NCBI GenBank assembly: GCA_900553865.1
Contig: USFC01000040.1
Span: 1-14,629 of the forward strand
Direction: 5' to 3'
Source: an uncultured Clostridium sp.
GTDB taxonomy: Bacteria > Bacillota > Clostridia > TANB77 > CAG-508
DNA: 14,629 nucleotides
Positions 6,967 to 14,573 of this stretch are shown here, piece by piece. Every line of letters starts with the position of its first letter. Position 1 is the first letter of the stretch. The notes beneath the pieces are model-generated. The model saw nothing but the letters and a program-made list of their open reading frames with translations, did not search any database and was not told the origin of the DNA. Both the position numbers and the translations under genes were made by a program.

Positions 6967-7010
6967 AAAAAATCCTAGCTAGAAAAAAGCTGGGATTTTT
7001 TATTTTTTTT
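6967..7010 (+). terminator. Intrinsic terminator of rny
   Basis: AAAAATCCTAGCT (6968-6980) pairs with AGCTGGGATTTTT (6988-7000), with one G-T pair and a seven-base loop, and a further A-T pair (6967/7001) closes the stem. The descending arm runs into TTTTTTATTTTTTTT. It begins two bases after the rny stop codon. Confidence 0.92.
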
Positions 7011-7063
7011 CTTAAAAAACCTTTTAATTTTAGCCATTATATAATATAATGTAGCTATCAATT

Positions 7064-7093
7064 TTGCAAAGTTAAAGTAAAAGCAAATATACT
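7064..7093 (+). promoter_or_regulatory. Promoter for the PBP-cysS-DUF1189-ftsH operon
   Basis: TTGCAA (7064-7069), an 18-base spacer and TATACT (7088-7093) predict a start near 7100, about 24 bases before the ATG. A second, weaker option upstream is TTTTAA (7022-7027) with TATAAT (7045-7050, 17-base spacer). No T-box or other leader element is visible although cysS is in the operon. Confidence 0.6.
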
Positions 7094-7123
7094 TTAAGCT
7101 AGGCGAGAAAGGAAAGGAATAAA

Positions 7124-9718
7124 ATGAAAAATTCAAAAGCAAAAAAGAAGACAAATAGCGAGGAATTAAACAAAACTAAAAAATATAAAATAAAAACAAA
7201 TAAAAAAGAGAAGGACAAGAAAAAACATCCAAAATTGAAAAAAGCAATATTAATAATTTTTGTTTTATTAGTTCTACTAGTTTTAATAGGGATTGGCATT
7301 ATTGCAGGAATCTTTTTTAGTGATAAATTTAAACTAACAGAAGAAGACTTAACAATAAAAAATATCAATGGAACAGTGCTAGATAAAGACGGAAATATTA
7401 TAGCTACTTTATCTGGAACAGAAAATAGAAAAATAGTTTCAACAGAAGATATGCCAGAATATTTACCAAAAGCCTTTATAGCAATAGAAGACAAGAGATT
7501 TTATGAACATAAAGGAATAGATATAAAAAGAACTACATATGCAACAATTATGTACATAATACATCATGGAGATTCAGCTTCAGGAGGAGGAAGCACAATT
7601 ACACAACAATTAATAAAAAACATAAAAAATGATAAAGCAGATTCAGGTTCAAAAGGTATAGAAAGAAAAATAAGAGAAATGGCAAGAGCATATAATGTAG
7701 AAAAAATACTTTCTAAAGACCAAATACTTGAACTTTACTTAAATCAGATTCCAATGGGTTCTACAATATATGGTGTTGGAATGGCAGCAGAATATTATTT
7801 TAGCAAACCAGTTGGAGAACTAGACTTAGCAGAATGTGCATTTCTAGCAGGAATAAACCACGGACCTAGTGCATATAACCCATTTATTGGTCTAGATAAT
7901 GCAGATATAATTCAAAAAAGAACAAAAGAAGTTTTATATCAAATGAAAGACCAAGGTTATATTACAAGCGAAGAAGAATACAATAATGCAGTAGCAGAAG
8001 TTGAAAATGGGTTAAATTTTAAACAAGGTGCAAATGTTTCAAAGGCTTCTTATTCTTACCATACAGCAGCAGCAATTAAGCAAGTAGTAGAAGATTTAAT
8101 GAAAGAAAAAGAAATAACTAAAGAAACCGCGGAATTAATGGTAGAAAACAATGGATATACAATTTATACCACGCAAGACACTGCAATTCAAAATGTAATG
8201 GAAGAAGAATTCCTAAAAACAAAATACATAAAAAGTGGAAAAACTAAAAAAGATGATGGAACACTATTAAATGAACATACTCAAGCAGCAATGGTTATAA
8301 TAGACCATACAACAGGAAAGGTAGTAGCTACAGTAGGTGGACTTGGCGAAGATTCAAATGCAACAGGTATAAATAGAGCCTTACGTGGAAAACAAACAGG
8401 TTCTTCAATGAAACCATTAGCCTGTGAAGCACCAGCATTAGAAAAAGGAATAATTAATGCAGGAACAGTGTATGATGATTCAGCAACAAATTTTGGAGGA
8501 AAATATACACCACATAATTCAGGAGGATTTAATGGCTTAATGACAATAAGAACAGCATTAGCACAATCTTCAAATATAGTTCACTTAAAAATTATGAAAG
8601 AAGTTGGCCCAGCAAATGCAATTAAATTTTTATCAACCATGGGAATAGATGTAGACCAAAAACATGAAGAAATTACACTTGCATTAGGTACAGCAGATGT
8701 AAGTCCACTTAATATGGCAGCAGCATATGCATCAATTGCAAATAATGGTGAATATATTGAACCAACCTTCTATACAAAAGTAGAAGATGCTTCTGGAAAT
8801 ACTGTTATAGAAGCAAAACAAGATAAAAGAAGAGTTATGTCAGAAGCAAATGCATATATACTTCAAGACTTATTAAAATCACCAGCACGTTCTGGAACAG
8901 CAGCAATATGCTACATGTCAAATATGGATGTTGGAGCAAAAACAGGTTCAACAAATGACTATATAGATAGATGGCTTTGCGGATTTACACCATATTACAC
9001 AGCAGCAACATGGTTTGGCTTTGATTATTCAGAGCTTCCAGTATTTAGAGGAAATAATGCAGCAAACATTTGGGCATCAGTTATGAAGAATATTCATAAT
9101 AGTTTACCAACAGCAAGGTTTAAAAAGCCAAGCAATGTGGTATATGCAACAATATGTCAAGATTCAGGCTGTATTGCAACAGATAGCTGTACAAGAACAA
9201 TGTCAGAAGTATTTGTAAAAGGAAGTTTACCAGGAAAATGTGAGGGACATACAAAATTAAAAATATGTCAAGATTCTGGAAAAATAGCTAATGAATATTG
9301 TAAAAATGTAGAAGAAAAGACATTTTTAGTAAAACCACAAAAGGAAAATACAAATCTATGGTCAACAAATGCAGGAGATAAATATGATGTACCAACAGAA
9401 ACATGTGATGTACACAAAGCTCCTGAAAAAGTTGAAATGATGAATGTTGTTGGAAAAACTTTAACAGAAGCTAAAAAATTATTAGAAGCTAAAGGCTTAA
9501 AAGTTGAAATAAAATATAGTGAAGATAAAAAGAAGAAAGAAGATATTGTATTAGCTCAAAGTGTTAAAGAAAAAGAAAAGGTTGAAAAAGGAAAAACAAT
9601 TACTTTAACAGTAAATAAAATAAGCAAAAATGAAAATAAAGTAGAAAATACAACAACAAATGAAGTAACCAACACAACAACAAATACAAATACTACAACA
9701 ACAAATACCACTAATTAA
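7124..9718 (+). CDS. Class A penicillin-binding protein with PASTA domain
   Basis: A bifunctional peptidoglycan synthase that polymerises lipid II (glycosyltransferase GT51) and cross-links stem peptides (transpeptidase), 864 residues. After a Lys-rich cytoplasmic tail (1-40) comes a membrane anchor (41-64). The GT51 domain carries EDKRFYEHKG (122-131, catalytic Glu122) and GGSTITQQ (155-162). The transpeptidase has the acylated Ser427 in SSMK (427-430), SSN (482-484) and KTG (606-608). Then comes a Cys-rich linker (about 670-765, seven Cys) with two related segments, ICQDSGCIATDSC (677-689) and ICQDSGKIANEYC (714-726), then one PASTA domain (about 769-830) and a Thr/Asn tail. AAAGGA (7113-7118) is five bases before the ATG. 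cysS follows 20 bases later. It is PBP1A-like in layout; the outward-facing Cys pairs suggest disulfides, which is inference. Confidence 0.95.
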   Translation: MKNSKAKKKTNSEELNKTKKYKIKTNKKEKDKKKHPKLKKAILIIFVLLVLLVLIGIGIIAGIFFSDKFKLTEEDLTIKNINGTVLDKDGNIIATLSGTENRKIVSTEDMPEYLPKAFIAIEDKRFYEHKGIDIKRTTYATIMYIIHHGDSASGGGSTITQQLIKNIKNDKADSGSKGIERKIREMARAYNVEKILSKDQILELYLNQIPMGSTIYGVGMAAEYYFSKPVGELDLAECAFLAGINHGPSAYNPFIGLDNADIIQKRTKEVLYQMKDQGYITSEEEYNNAVAEVENGLNFKQGANVSKASYSYHTAAAIKQVVEDLMKEKEITKETAELMVENNGYTIYTTQDTAIQNVMEEEFLKTKYIKSGKTKKDDGTLLNEHTQAAMVIIDHTTGKVVATVGGLGEDSNATGINRALRGKQTGSSMKPLACEAPALEKGIINAGTVYDDSATNFGGKYTPHNSGGFNGLMTIRTALAQSSNIVHLKIMKEVGPANAIKFLSTMGIDVDQKHEEITLALGTADVSPLNMAAAYASIANNGEYIEPTFYTKVEDASGNTVIEAKQDKRRVMSEANAYILQDLLKSPARSGTAAICYMSNMDVGAKTGSTNDYIDRWLCGFTPYYTAATWFGFDYSELPVFRGNNAANIWASVMKNIHNSLPTARFKKPSNVVYATICQDSGCIATDSCTRTMSEVFVKGSLPGKCEGHTKLKICQDSGKIANEYCKNVEEKTFLVKPQKENTNLWSTNAGDKYDVPTETCDVHKAPEKVEMMNVVGKTLTEAKKLLEAKGLKVEIKYSEDKKKKEDIVLAQSVKEKEKVEKGKTITLTVNKISKNENKVENTTTNEVTNTTTNTNTTTTNTTN
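9650..9706 (+). repeat. Three copies of a 12-mer ACAACAACAAAT in the PBP tail
   Basis: Exact copies at 9650-9661, 9674-9685 and 9695-9706 encode the low-complexity Thr/Asn tail of the PBP (residues 843-864). The tract is prone to slippage, so tail length may vary between strains. It ends a few codons before the stop, so length changes in threes would do little to the enzyme. Confidence 0.85.
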
Positions 9719-9738
9719 TTAATGGAAAGGAAAGAATT

Positions 9739-11136
9739 ATGAGTTTAAAATTATATAATACTTTAACAAAACAAAAGGAAGAATTTAAACCATTGCAAGG
9801 AAATGAAGTACGTATATATACCTGTGGGCCAACTGTTTACAGTTTTGCCCACATAGGCAATTTTAGAGCATATGTATTTATGGATACATTAAGAAGAGTT
9901 CTAAAAGAAAATGGATATACCTTAAAACATGTAATGAACATTACAGATGTTGGACACTTAGAATCAGATGCAGATGAAGGCGAAGACAAAATGGAAAAAG
10001 CTGCAAGAAAAGAGAACAAAAATCCATACGAAATTGCAGCATATTATACAGAAATATTTTTTAGAGATATGGGCAGACTACATATAGAAAGACCAGAAAT
10101 AATAGCAAAAGCAACAGACCATATTAGTGATATGTTAGAATTTGTTAAAACTTTAGTAAAAAATGGATATGCGTATGAAACTTCAAAAGCTATATACTTT
10201 GATATTTCTAAACTAGATAAATATCCAGTGCTTTCAAATCGTAATTTGGACGACCAAATTGCAGGAGCAAGAGTAGATGTAGATCCAGAAAAAAGAAATC
10301 CATATGATTTTGCAGTATGGATAAAAGCACCAGAAAATCATATTATGAAATGGGAAAGTCCATGGGGATTATCTTACCCAGGCTGGCATTTAGAGTGCTC
10401 TGCAATGGGTAGAAAATATTTAGGAGATGAATTTGATATTCATACAGGTGGTGTAGACCATATACCTACACACCATGAAAATGAAATAGCACAAAGTAAA
10501 GGGTGCACAGGTCATATTCCAGCAAAAAGATGGATGCATGTTGAATTTTTACAAGTAGATGGTGGTAAAATGTCAAAAAGTTTAGGAAACACTTATACAT
10601 TAGACCAACTACAAGAAAAAGGAATAGAACCATTGGCATATAAAATGTTTTGCTATACAGCACATTATAGAACAAAACTAAACTTCACTTTTGAAGGTGC
10701 ACTTTCAACACAAAAAGCTTTAAATAGACTACGTGAAGGATATTTAACACATTTACAAAATGATGAAAAAGTAGAGGAAACAGAAATAAAAGAATATAAA
10801 CAAAGATTTTTAGATGCAGTAAATGATGACTTAAATATGCCACTTGCTATGGGAGTTGTATGGGAAGTAGTTAGAAATAACAAAAAATCAAAACAATTTG
10901 CAGATCTTCTACTAGAATTCGACAAAATTCTTGGATTAGACTTAGAAAATTCTAAAAAATACTTAGAAGAACAAGAAAAAGTTGAGTTGCCAGAAGAAAT
11001 AAAAGAATTAGTAGAACAAAGAAAAATAGCAAGAGAAAATAAAAATTGGGCAGAATCAGATAGAATTCGTGATTTATTAAAAGAAAAAGGGTATACTGTA
11101 AAAGATACCAAAGAAGGTCAAATAATAGAAAAGTAA
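9739..11136 (+). CDS. cysS: Cysteinyl-tRNA synthetase
   Basis: CysRS (465 residues, usual length) charges tRNA-Cys with cysteine in the cytoplasm. This is a class I synthetase with the HIGH-type motif HIGN (38-41) after YTCGPTVYSFA, and KMSKS (277-281) in GGKMSKSLGN. The zinc that selects cysteine is bound by C29, C220 (WHLECSAMG), H245 and E249 (HHENEI). The DALR-like and C-terminal anticodon-binding helices follow (about 350-465), ending with the typical ARENKNWAESDRIRDLLKEKGY block (431-452). AAAGGAA (9726-9732) lies six bases before the ATG. The 20-base gap to the PBP and lack of a terminator point to cotranscription. No T-box leader is seen, so cysteine-responsive control is not evident here. 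Confidence 0.97.
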   Translation: MSLKLYNTLTKQKEEFKPLQGNEVRIYTCGPTVYSFAHIGNFRAYVFMDTLRRVLKENGYTLKHVMNITDVGHLESDADEGEDKMEKAARKENKNPYEIAAYYTEIFFRDMGRLHIERPEIIAKATDHISDMLEFVKTLVKNGYAYETSKAIYFDISKLDKYPVLSNRNLDDQIAGARVDVDPEKRNPYDFAVWIKAPENHIMKWESPWGLSYPGWHLECSAMGRKYLGDEFDIHTGGVDHIPTHHENEIAQSKGCTGHIPAKRWMHVEFLQVDGGKMSKSLGNTYTLDQLQEKGIEPLAYKMFCYTAHYRTKLNFTFEGALSTQKALNRLREGYLTHLQNDEKVEETEIKEYKQRFLDAVNDDLNMPLAMGVVWEVVRNNKKSKQFADLLLEFDKILGLDLENSKKYLEEQEKVELPEEIKELVEQRKIARENKNWAESDRIRDLLKEKGYTVKDTKEGQIIEK

Positions 11137-11191
11137 TTTTTGAGTAAAATATTAAAAATATAATTAGTAAAATAAAAGGTAGGAGCAAAAG

Positions 11192-12220
11192 ATGAATAAA
11201 GAAAAAGAAATACCATTTTTTAAGAAAATGATAATGAGTATAAAAAATTTTGAAAAATATCCGGAATTCGCTAGTAAAAAATGGAGCATAGTAGCACAAT
11301 ATTTAATAAAACTATTAGTTTTATTTACTATAATAGTATCTTTTTGCTCTGTATATAATTTAAGCAAACAAGTAAAAGAAGCAGTATCATATATAGATGG
11401 AAGCTTGCCAGATTTTACTTATGAAAATAATATTTTGAAAATGGAAAAGGACGAGCCTATAATAATAGAAAATGAGGGCAAAGTTATAAATGTAATAATT
11501 ATAAATACAAAAGAGCAAATAGATGAAGAAGAATTAGCTAAATACAAAGAAAAAGTACAAAATAGTCAAAATGGAGTTATCTTTTTAGAAAATAAGGTAA
11601 TTATAAATAATAAAGAAATATTATATAGTGAATTGGCGAAAGATAGCAATATACAAAGTTTTAATAAACAAGAGTTGTTAAACTTCTTTAGTTCTTCAAA
11701 CTTAGCAATGATGTATATAGGAATATATATAATTACATTTATATATTTATTAATTATGTATATGGCAAGTACTTGCTTAGATATAATTCTTCTTGGAGCT
11801 TTTGGATATATTGCAGCAAAATTTATGAGGCTAAGACTTCGCTTTGAGGCTATGTGTAAAATAGCTGTTCACAGCCTAACATTACCAATTTTATTAAATG
11901 CTTTAACTATATTATTATATACATTTACAGGCTTTAAAATTACTTATTTTGATGCAATGTATATGGGAATAGCTTGTATTTATATAGTAGCAGCAATATT
12001 AATGATAAAATCAGATGTGGTTAAAAATCAAAAAGAATTGGCAAAAATAATAGAAGAGCAATTAAGAATAAAAATGGAAATGGAAAAAGGAAAAGAAAAT
12101 AAAAAGCAAGAAGAAAAAGAAAAGGAAGACGAAGAAGAGCAAAAAGAAGAAAAGAAAGAAAAGAAAGAAGATAAAGAAGATGAAGGCTTGCAAAACAATG
12201 CACAGGGGGAAAATGCATAA
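11192..12220 (+). CDS. DUF1189 family membrane protein
   Basis: A 342-residue membrane protein of the DUF1189 family (PF06691), function unknown. It opens with the family-like FFKKMIMSIKNFEKYPEFA (9-27), followed by one membrane helix (about 33-55), a 115-residue outward-facing domain (56-170) and a cluster of about three helices (172-202, 226-246, 254-272). A cytoplasmic tail of about 65 residues follows, nearly all Lys and Glu between 290 and 330, probably helical or disordered. AGGAG (11181-11185) is six bases before the ATG; the gap to cysS is 55 AT-rich bases without a convincing promoter. ftsH starts 23 bases after its stop. DUF1189 proteins are often annotated near envelope genes in Firmicutes, and a role in membrane or wall upkeep with its neighbours is inference. 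Confidence 0.78.
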   Translation: MNKEKEIPFFKKMIMSIKNFEKYPEFASKKWSIVAQYLIKLLVLFTIIVSFCSVYNLSKQVKEAVSYIDGSLPDFTYENNILKMEKDEPIIIENEGKVINVIIINTKEQIDEEELAKYKEKVQNSQNGVIFLENKVIINNKEILYSELAKDSNIQSFNKQELLNFFSSSNLAMMYIGIYIITFIYLLIMYMASTCLDIILLGAFGYIAAKFMRLRLRFEAMCKIAVHSLTLPILLNALTILLYTFTGFKITYFDAMYMGIACIYIVAAILMIKSDVVKNQKELAKIIEEQLRIKMEMEKGKENKKQEEKEKEDEEEQKEEKKEKKEDKEDEGLQNNAQGENA

Positions 12221-12243
12221 TATAAAGAGGAAAGGAAGAAATA

Positions 12244-14037
12244 ATGGAAGACAATAAAAAAGACAGAAACAAAAATAAAATATTATTATCAGTATTAACA
12301 ATAATTTTAATTGCAATATTAGCTATAATATCATACTTCTTAATTTTTAATAAAGGCACACAACAAGAAGAAAAAGAGCTTGCATACACAGAATTAATAA
12401 AAAAAGTAACAGACGGAGAAATAGAAAAAATAGAAATGACAGTAGGAAGTACTTCTGTAAAAGTAAAACAAAAAAATATAGAAGAAGAAAAAACAGTATT
12501 AGTTCCAAATACACAAGCATTTATAGAATTAATACAAGAAAAAGTTGCAGAAGGAAATAATATAGAATTAATACAAAATCCACGAAATGTATTTTTAACT
12601 ATTTCGGAGCAGCTTTTTGCATTATTACCAACAATAATGATAGTAGTATTATTCATTTTAGTATTCAAAATGCAAGGGCTAGGAGAAAAAGGAAAAGTAT
12701 ATGATGCAGAAACATCAAAGGAAAAAGTAAAATTTGAGGATGTTGCAGGCCTAGACGAAGAAAAACAAGAAATGATAGAAATAGTACAATTTTTAAAAGA
12801 ACCAAAAAAATTCTATGAAATGGGAGCAAAAATACCAAGAGGAGTTTTACTATATGGAAAACCAGGAACAGGAAAAACCTTAATAGCAAAAGCAATAGCA
12901 GGAGAGGCAAATGTACCATTTATATCTATGAGTGGTTCAGAATTTATAGAAATGTTTGCAGGTCTTGGAGCTTCAAGAGTTCGTAAACTATTTGAAAAAG
13001 CAAGAAAAGTTTCACCATGTATAGTATTTATAGACGAAATAGATGCAATAGGTTCAAGAAGGTCAAATGGAAGTGGAGCAGAAACAGAAAACAATCAAAC
13101 TTTAAATCAACTATTAGTAGAAATGGATGGATTTGACACAGAAGAAACTATAATAGTACTAGCTGCAACAAATAGGCCAGAAATGTTAGATACAGCACTT
13201 TTAAGACCCGGAAGATTTGACAGACAAATAACAATAAATGTTCCAGACTTAAAAGGAAGAGAAGAAATATTAAAAATTCATAGCAAAGATAAAAAATTCG
13301 CTGAAAATGTAAAGCTAAAAACAATAGCAGAAGATACAGCAGGATTTACAGGAGCAGAACTTGCTAACATTTTAAACGAAGCAGCAATCATAGCTACAAT
13401 AAATAAACATGAAGCAATAGAGCAAGAAGATGTAGATGAAGCCTTCAAAAAAGTAACAGTTGGACTTCAAAAAACTAGCAGAGTAATTTCAGAAAAAGAC
13501 AAAAAATTAACAGCATATCACGAAGCAGGACATGCAGTAGTAAGCAAATATTTAGAAACACAAGAACCAGTAAAAGAAATATCAATTATTCCAAGAGGAA
13601 TGGCAGGCGGATATACAATGTACAAAACCAACGAGGACAAAAACTATATATCTAAAACAGAAATGGAAGAAAGATTAATAGCACTACTTGGAGGACGTGC
13701 AGCAGAAAAAATAGCCTTAAACGATATTTCTACAGGAGCAAGTAATGACATAGAAGTAGCAACAAAAATAGCAAAAAATATGGTTACAGTATATGGCATG
13801 AGTGATGTAGTAGGCACAATATCAATAAATACAGAAAAAGACCCATATGAACTACAAATGTTAGGTGAAAAATATACAGATGCAATAGGTGCAGAAGTAA
13901 AAATACTATTAGACACAGCATATGCAAAAGCACAAAAAATAATATTAGAGCATATGGATAAACTTCATGCAGTAGCAAAAACACTACTTGAAAAAGAAAC
14001 AATAACAGAAGAAGAATTTGAAAGAATTTTTGAATAA
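12244..14037 (+). CDS. ftsH: ATP-dependent zinc metalloprotease FtsH
   Basis: FtsH is a hexameric membrane AAA+ protease that pulls out and degrades membrane and short-lived cytosolic proteins. At 597 residues it is at the short end of the family because the C-terminal tail after the protease is brief. There are two membrane helices (13-35, 122-143) flanking an outward domain; Walker A GKPGTGKT (205-212); pore loop FAGLG (238-242); Walker B IVFIDEID (260-267); second region of homology NRPE...LLRPGRFDR with Arg fingers R321 and R324; zinc site HEAGH (426-430) with D502 in GASNDIEVAT as third ligand. AAAGGAA (12231-12237) lies six bases before the ATG. It is the last gene of the operon. The pore loop differs from the usual FVGVG. 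Confidence 0.97.
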   Translation: MEDNKKDRNKNKILLSVLTIILIAILAIISYFLIFNKGTQQEEKELAYTELIKKVTDGEIEKIEMTVGSTSVKVKQKNIEEEKTVLVPNTQAFIELIQEKVAEGNNIELIQNPRNVFLTISEQLFALLPTIMIVVLFILVFKMQGLGEKGKVYDAETSKEKVKFEDVAGLDEEKQEMIEIVQFLKEPKKFYEMGAKIPRGVLLYGKPGTGKTLIAKAIAGEANVPFISMSGSEFIEMFAGLGASRVRKLFEKARKVSPCIVFIDEIDAIGSRRSNGSGAETENNQTLNQLLVEMDGFDTEETIIVLAATNRPEMLDTALLRPGRFDRQITINVPDLKGREEILKIHSKDKKFAENVKLKTIAEDTAGFTGAELANILNEAAIIATINKHEAIEQEDVDEAFKKVTVGLQKTSRVISEKDKKLTAYHEAGHAVVSKYLETQEPVKEISIIPRGMAGGYTMYKTNEDKNYISKTEMEERLIALLGGRAAEKIALNDISTGASNDIEVATKIAKNMVTVYGMSDVVGTISINTEKDPYELQMLGEKYTDAIGAEVKILLDTAYAKAQKIILEHMDKLHAVAKTLLEKETITEEEFERIFE

Positions 14038-14078
14038 AATTAAAGAAAAAAATAAAAGTAGTTTAAATATAAAAATTA

Positions 14079-14130
14079 AAAACACTAAATAATGCCAAAA
14101 ATAAAGATTATTTAGTGTTTTGCTATTTTT
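14079..14130. terminator. Bidirectional terminator between ftsH and the XRE gene
   Basis: AAAACACTAAATAAT (14079-14093) pairs perfectly over 15 bp with ATTATTTAGTGTTTT (14107-14121) around a 13-base loop. The plus strand continues TGCTATTTTT, and the minus strand continues TTAATTTTT, so the one stem can end ftsH and the convergent regulator gene. Confidence 0.88.
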
Positions 14131-14173
14131 AAGGTAATTTAAAAATACAAAAAATATTACATAATATTAAAAA

Positions 14174-14440
14174 CTAAGAAACATCTAATTTTTTTATAAC
14201 AGGGTTAAAAAGTTCTTCAATGTCCAAATCCAAAGCGACAATAAAACCGCCTATTTCATAATCTCTAACAGTTCTTTGGTTATTTTCAATTCTGTGTAGA
14301 CTAGTTACTGGAATATTAATTCCAAGTAAAAGTAATTTACTAGATAGTGTTTCTAAAGACATTCCCTTTTTAATTCTTTTTTCTTTCAGCATAGGGCCAA
14401 TTAAATTCAAATTATCTTGATATTTACCGCAATTTTTCAT
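14174..14440 (-). CDS. Small XRE-family helix-turn-helix regulator
   Basis: An 88-residue protein that is essentially one Cro/C1-type (XRE) helix-turn-helix: LKEKRIKKGMSLETLSSKL (18-36), turn LLGINIP (38-44), recognition helix VTSLHRIENNQRTV (45-58), then GGFIVALDLDIEELF (64-78). The SLETLS and LHRIENNQR spacing is typical. No effector domain is present, so it would act as a dimer by DNA binding alone. AAAGGTG (complement of 14449-14455) sits eight bases before the ATG. A TATAAT -10 lies at 14480-14485 on the minus strand. The target is unknown; self-control through the repeated TGTwwACA sites upstream is possible. It is convergent with ftsH and not linked to any toxin gene that can be seen here. 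Confidence 0.85.
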   Translation of the reverse strand: MKNCGKYQDNLNLIGPMLKEKRIKKGMSLETLSSKLLLLGINIPVTSLHRIENNQRTVRDYEIGGFIVALDLDIEELFNPVIKKLDVS

Positions 14441-14479
14441 ATATAAAACACCTTTTCCTTAAGTTATTTAACATTTAAT

Positions 14480-14513
14480 ATTATATGTTTAAAATGGAAT
14501 CTATTTGTTTACA
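14480..14513 (-). promoter_or_regulatory. Candidate promoter of the XRE gene with overlapping repeat site
   Basis: TATAAT on the minus strand (14480-14485) is a perfect -10. At 16-18 base spacing there is no good -35 box; the region is instead occupied by TTTGTTTACA (14504-14513, plus strand). A poor -35 under a symmetrical site is common where a regulator controls the promoter. The start would be near 14473. Confidence 0.4.
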
Positions 14514-14573
14514 CTGGTGTGAAAAGGCGCCAATTTGTTATGAAAAATAAAAAAATAGTTTTTGTAAACAAAA
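14504..14573. repeat. Two TGTwwACA-type sites upstream of the XRE gene
   Basis: TTTGTTTACA (14504-14513) and TGTAAACAAA (14563-14572) are a perfect 10-bp inverted pair 49 bases apart. The second copy sits in the palindrome TTTTGT-AA-ACAAAA (14560-14573). Between them are ACACTGGTGT (14511-14520) and GGCGCC (14526-14531). They look like operator half-sites, but no regulator can be matched to them from sequence alone. Confidence 0.45.

Noticed and set aside
7094..7123. T-box or cysteine-sensing leader for the operon that contains cysS
   Set aside because: The predicted leader is only about 24 bases and holds no stem structure or T-box sequence.
7099..7494. 131-codon minus-strand ORF over the start of the PBP gene
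   Set aside because: It is antisense to a well-supported coding region, is Phe/Ser-rich as expected from the reverse of Lys/Glu codons, and has no recognisable domain.
11137..11191. Internal promoter before the DUF1189 gene (TTGAGT at 11140, TATAAT at 11159)
   Set aside because: The spacer is only 13 bases, too short for a sigma-A promoter.
12021..12668. 215-codon minus-strand ORF over the end of the DUF1189 gene and start of ftsH
   Set aside because: It is a shadow of Lys/Glu-rich coding sequence on the plus strand, with low-complexity Phe/Leu/Ser composition.
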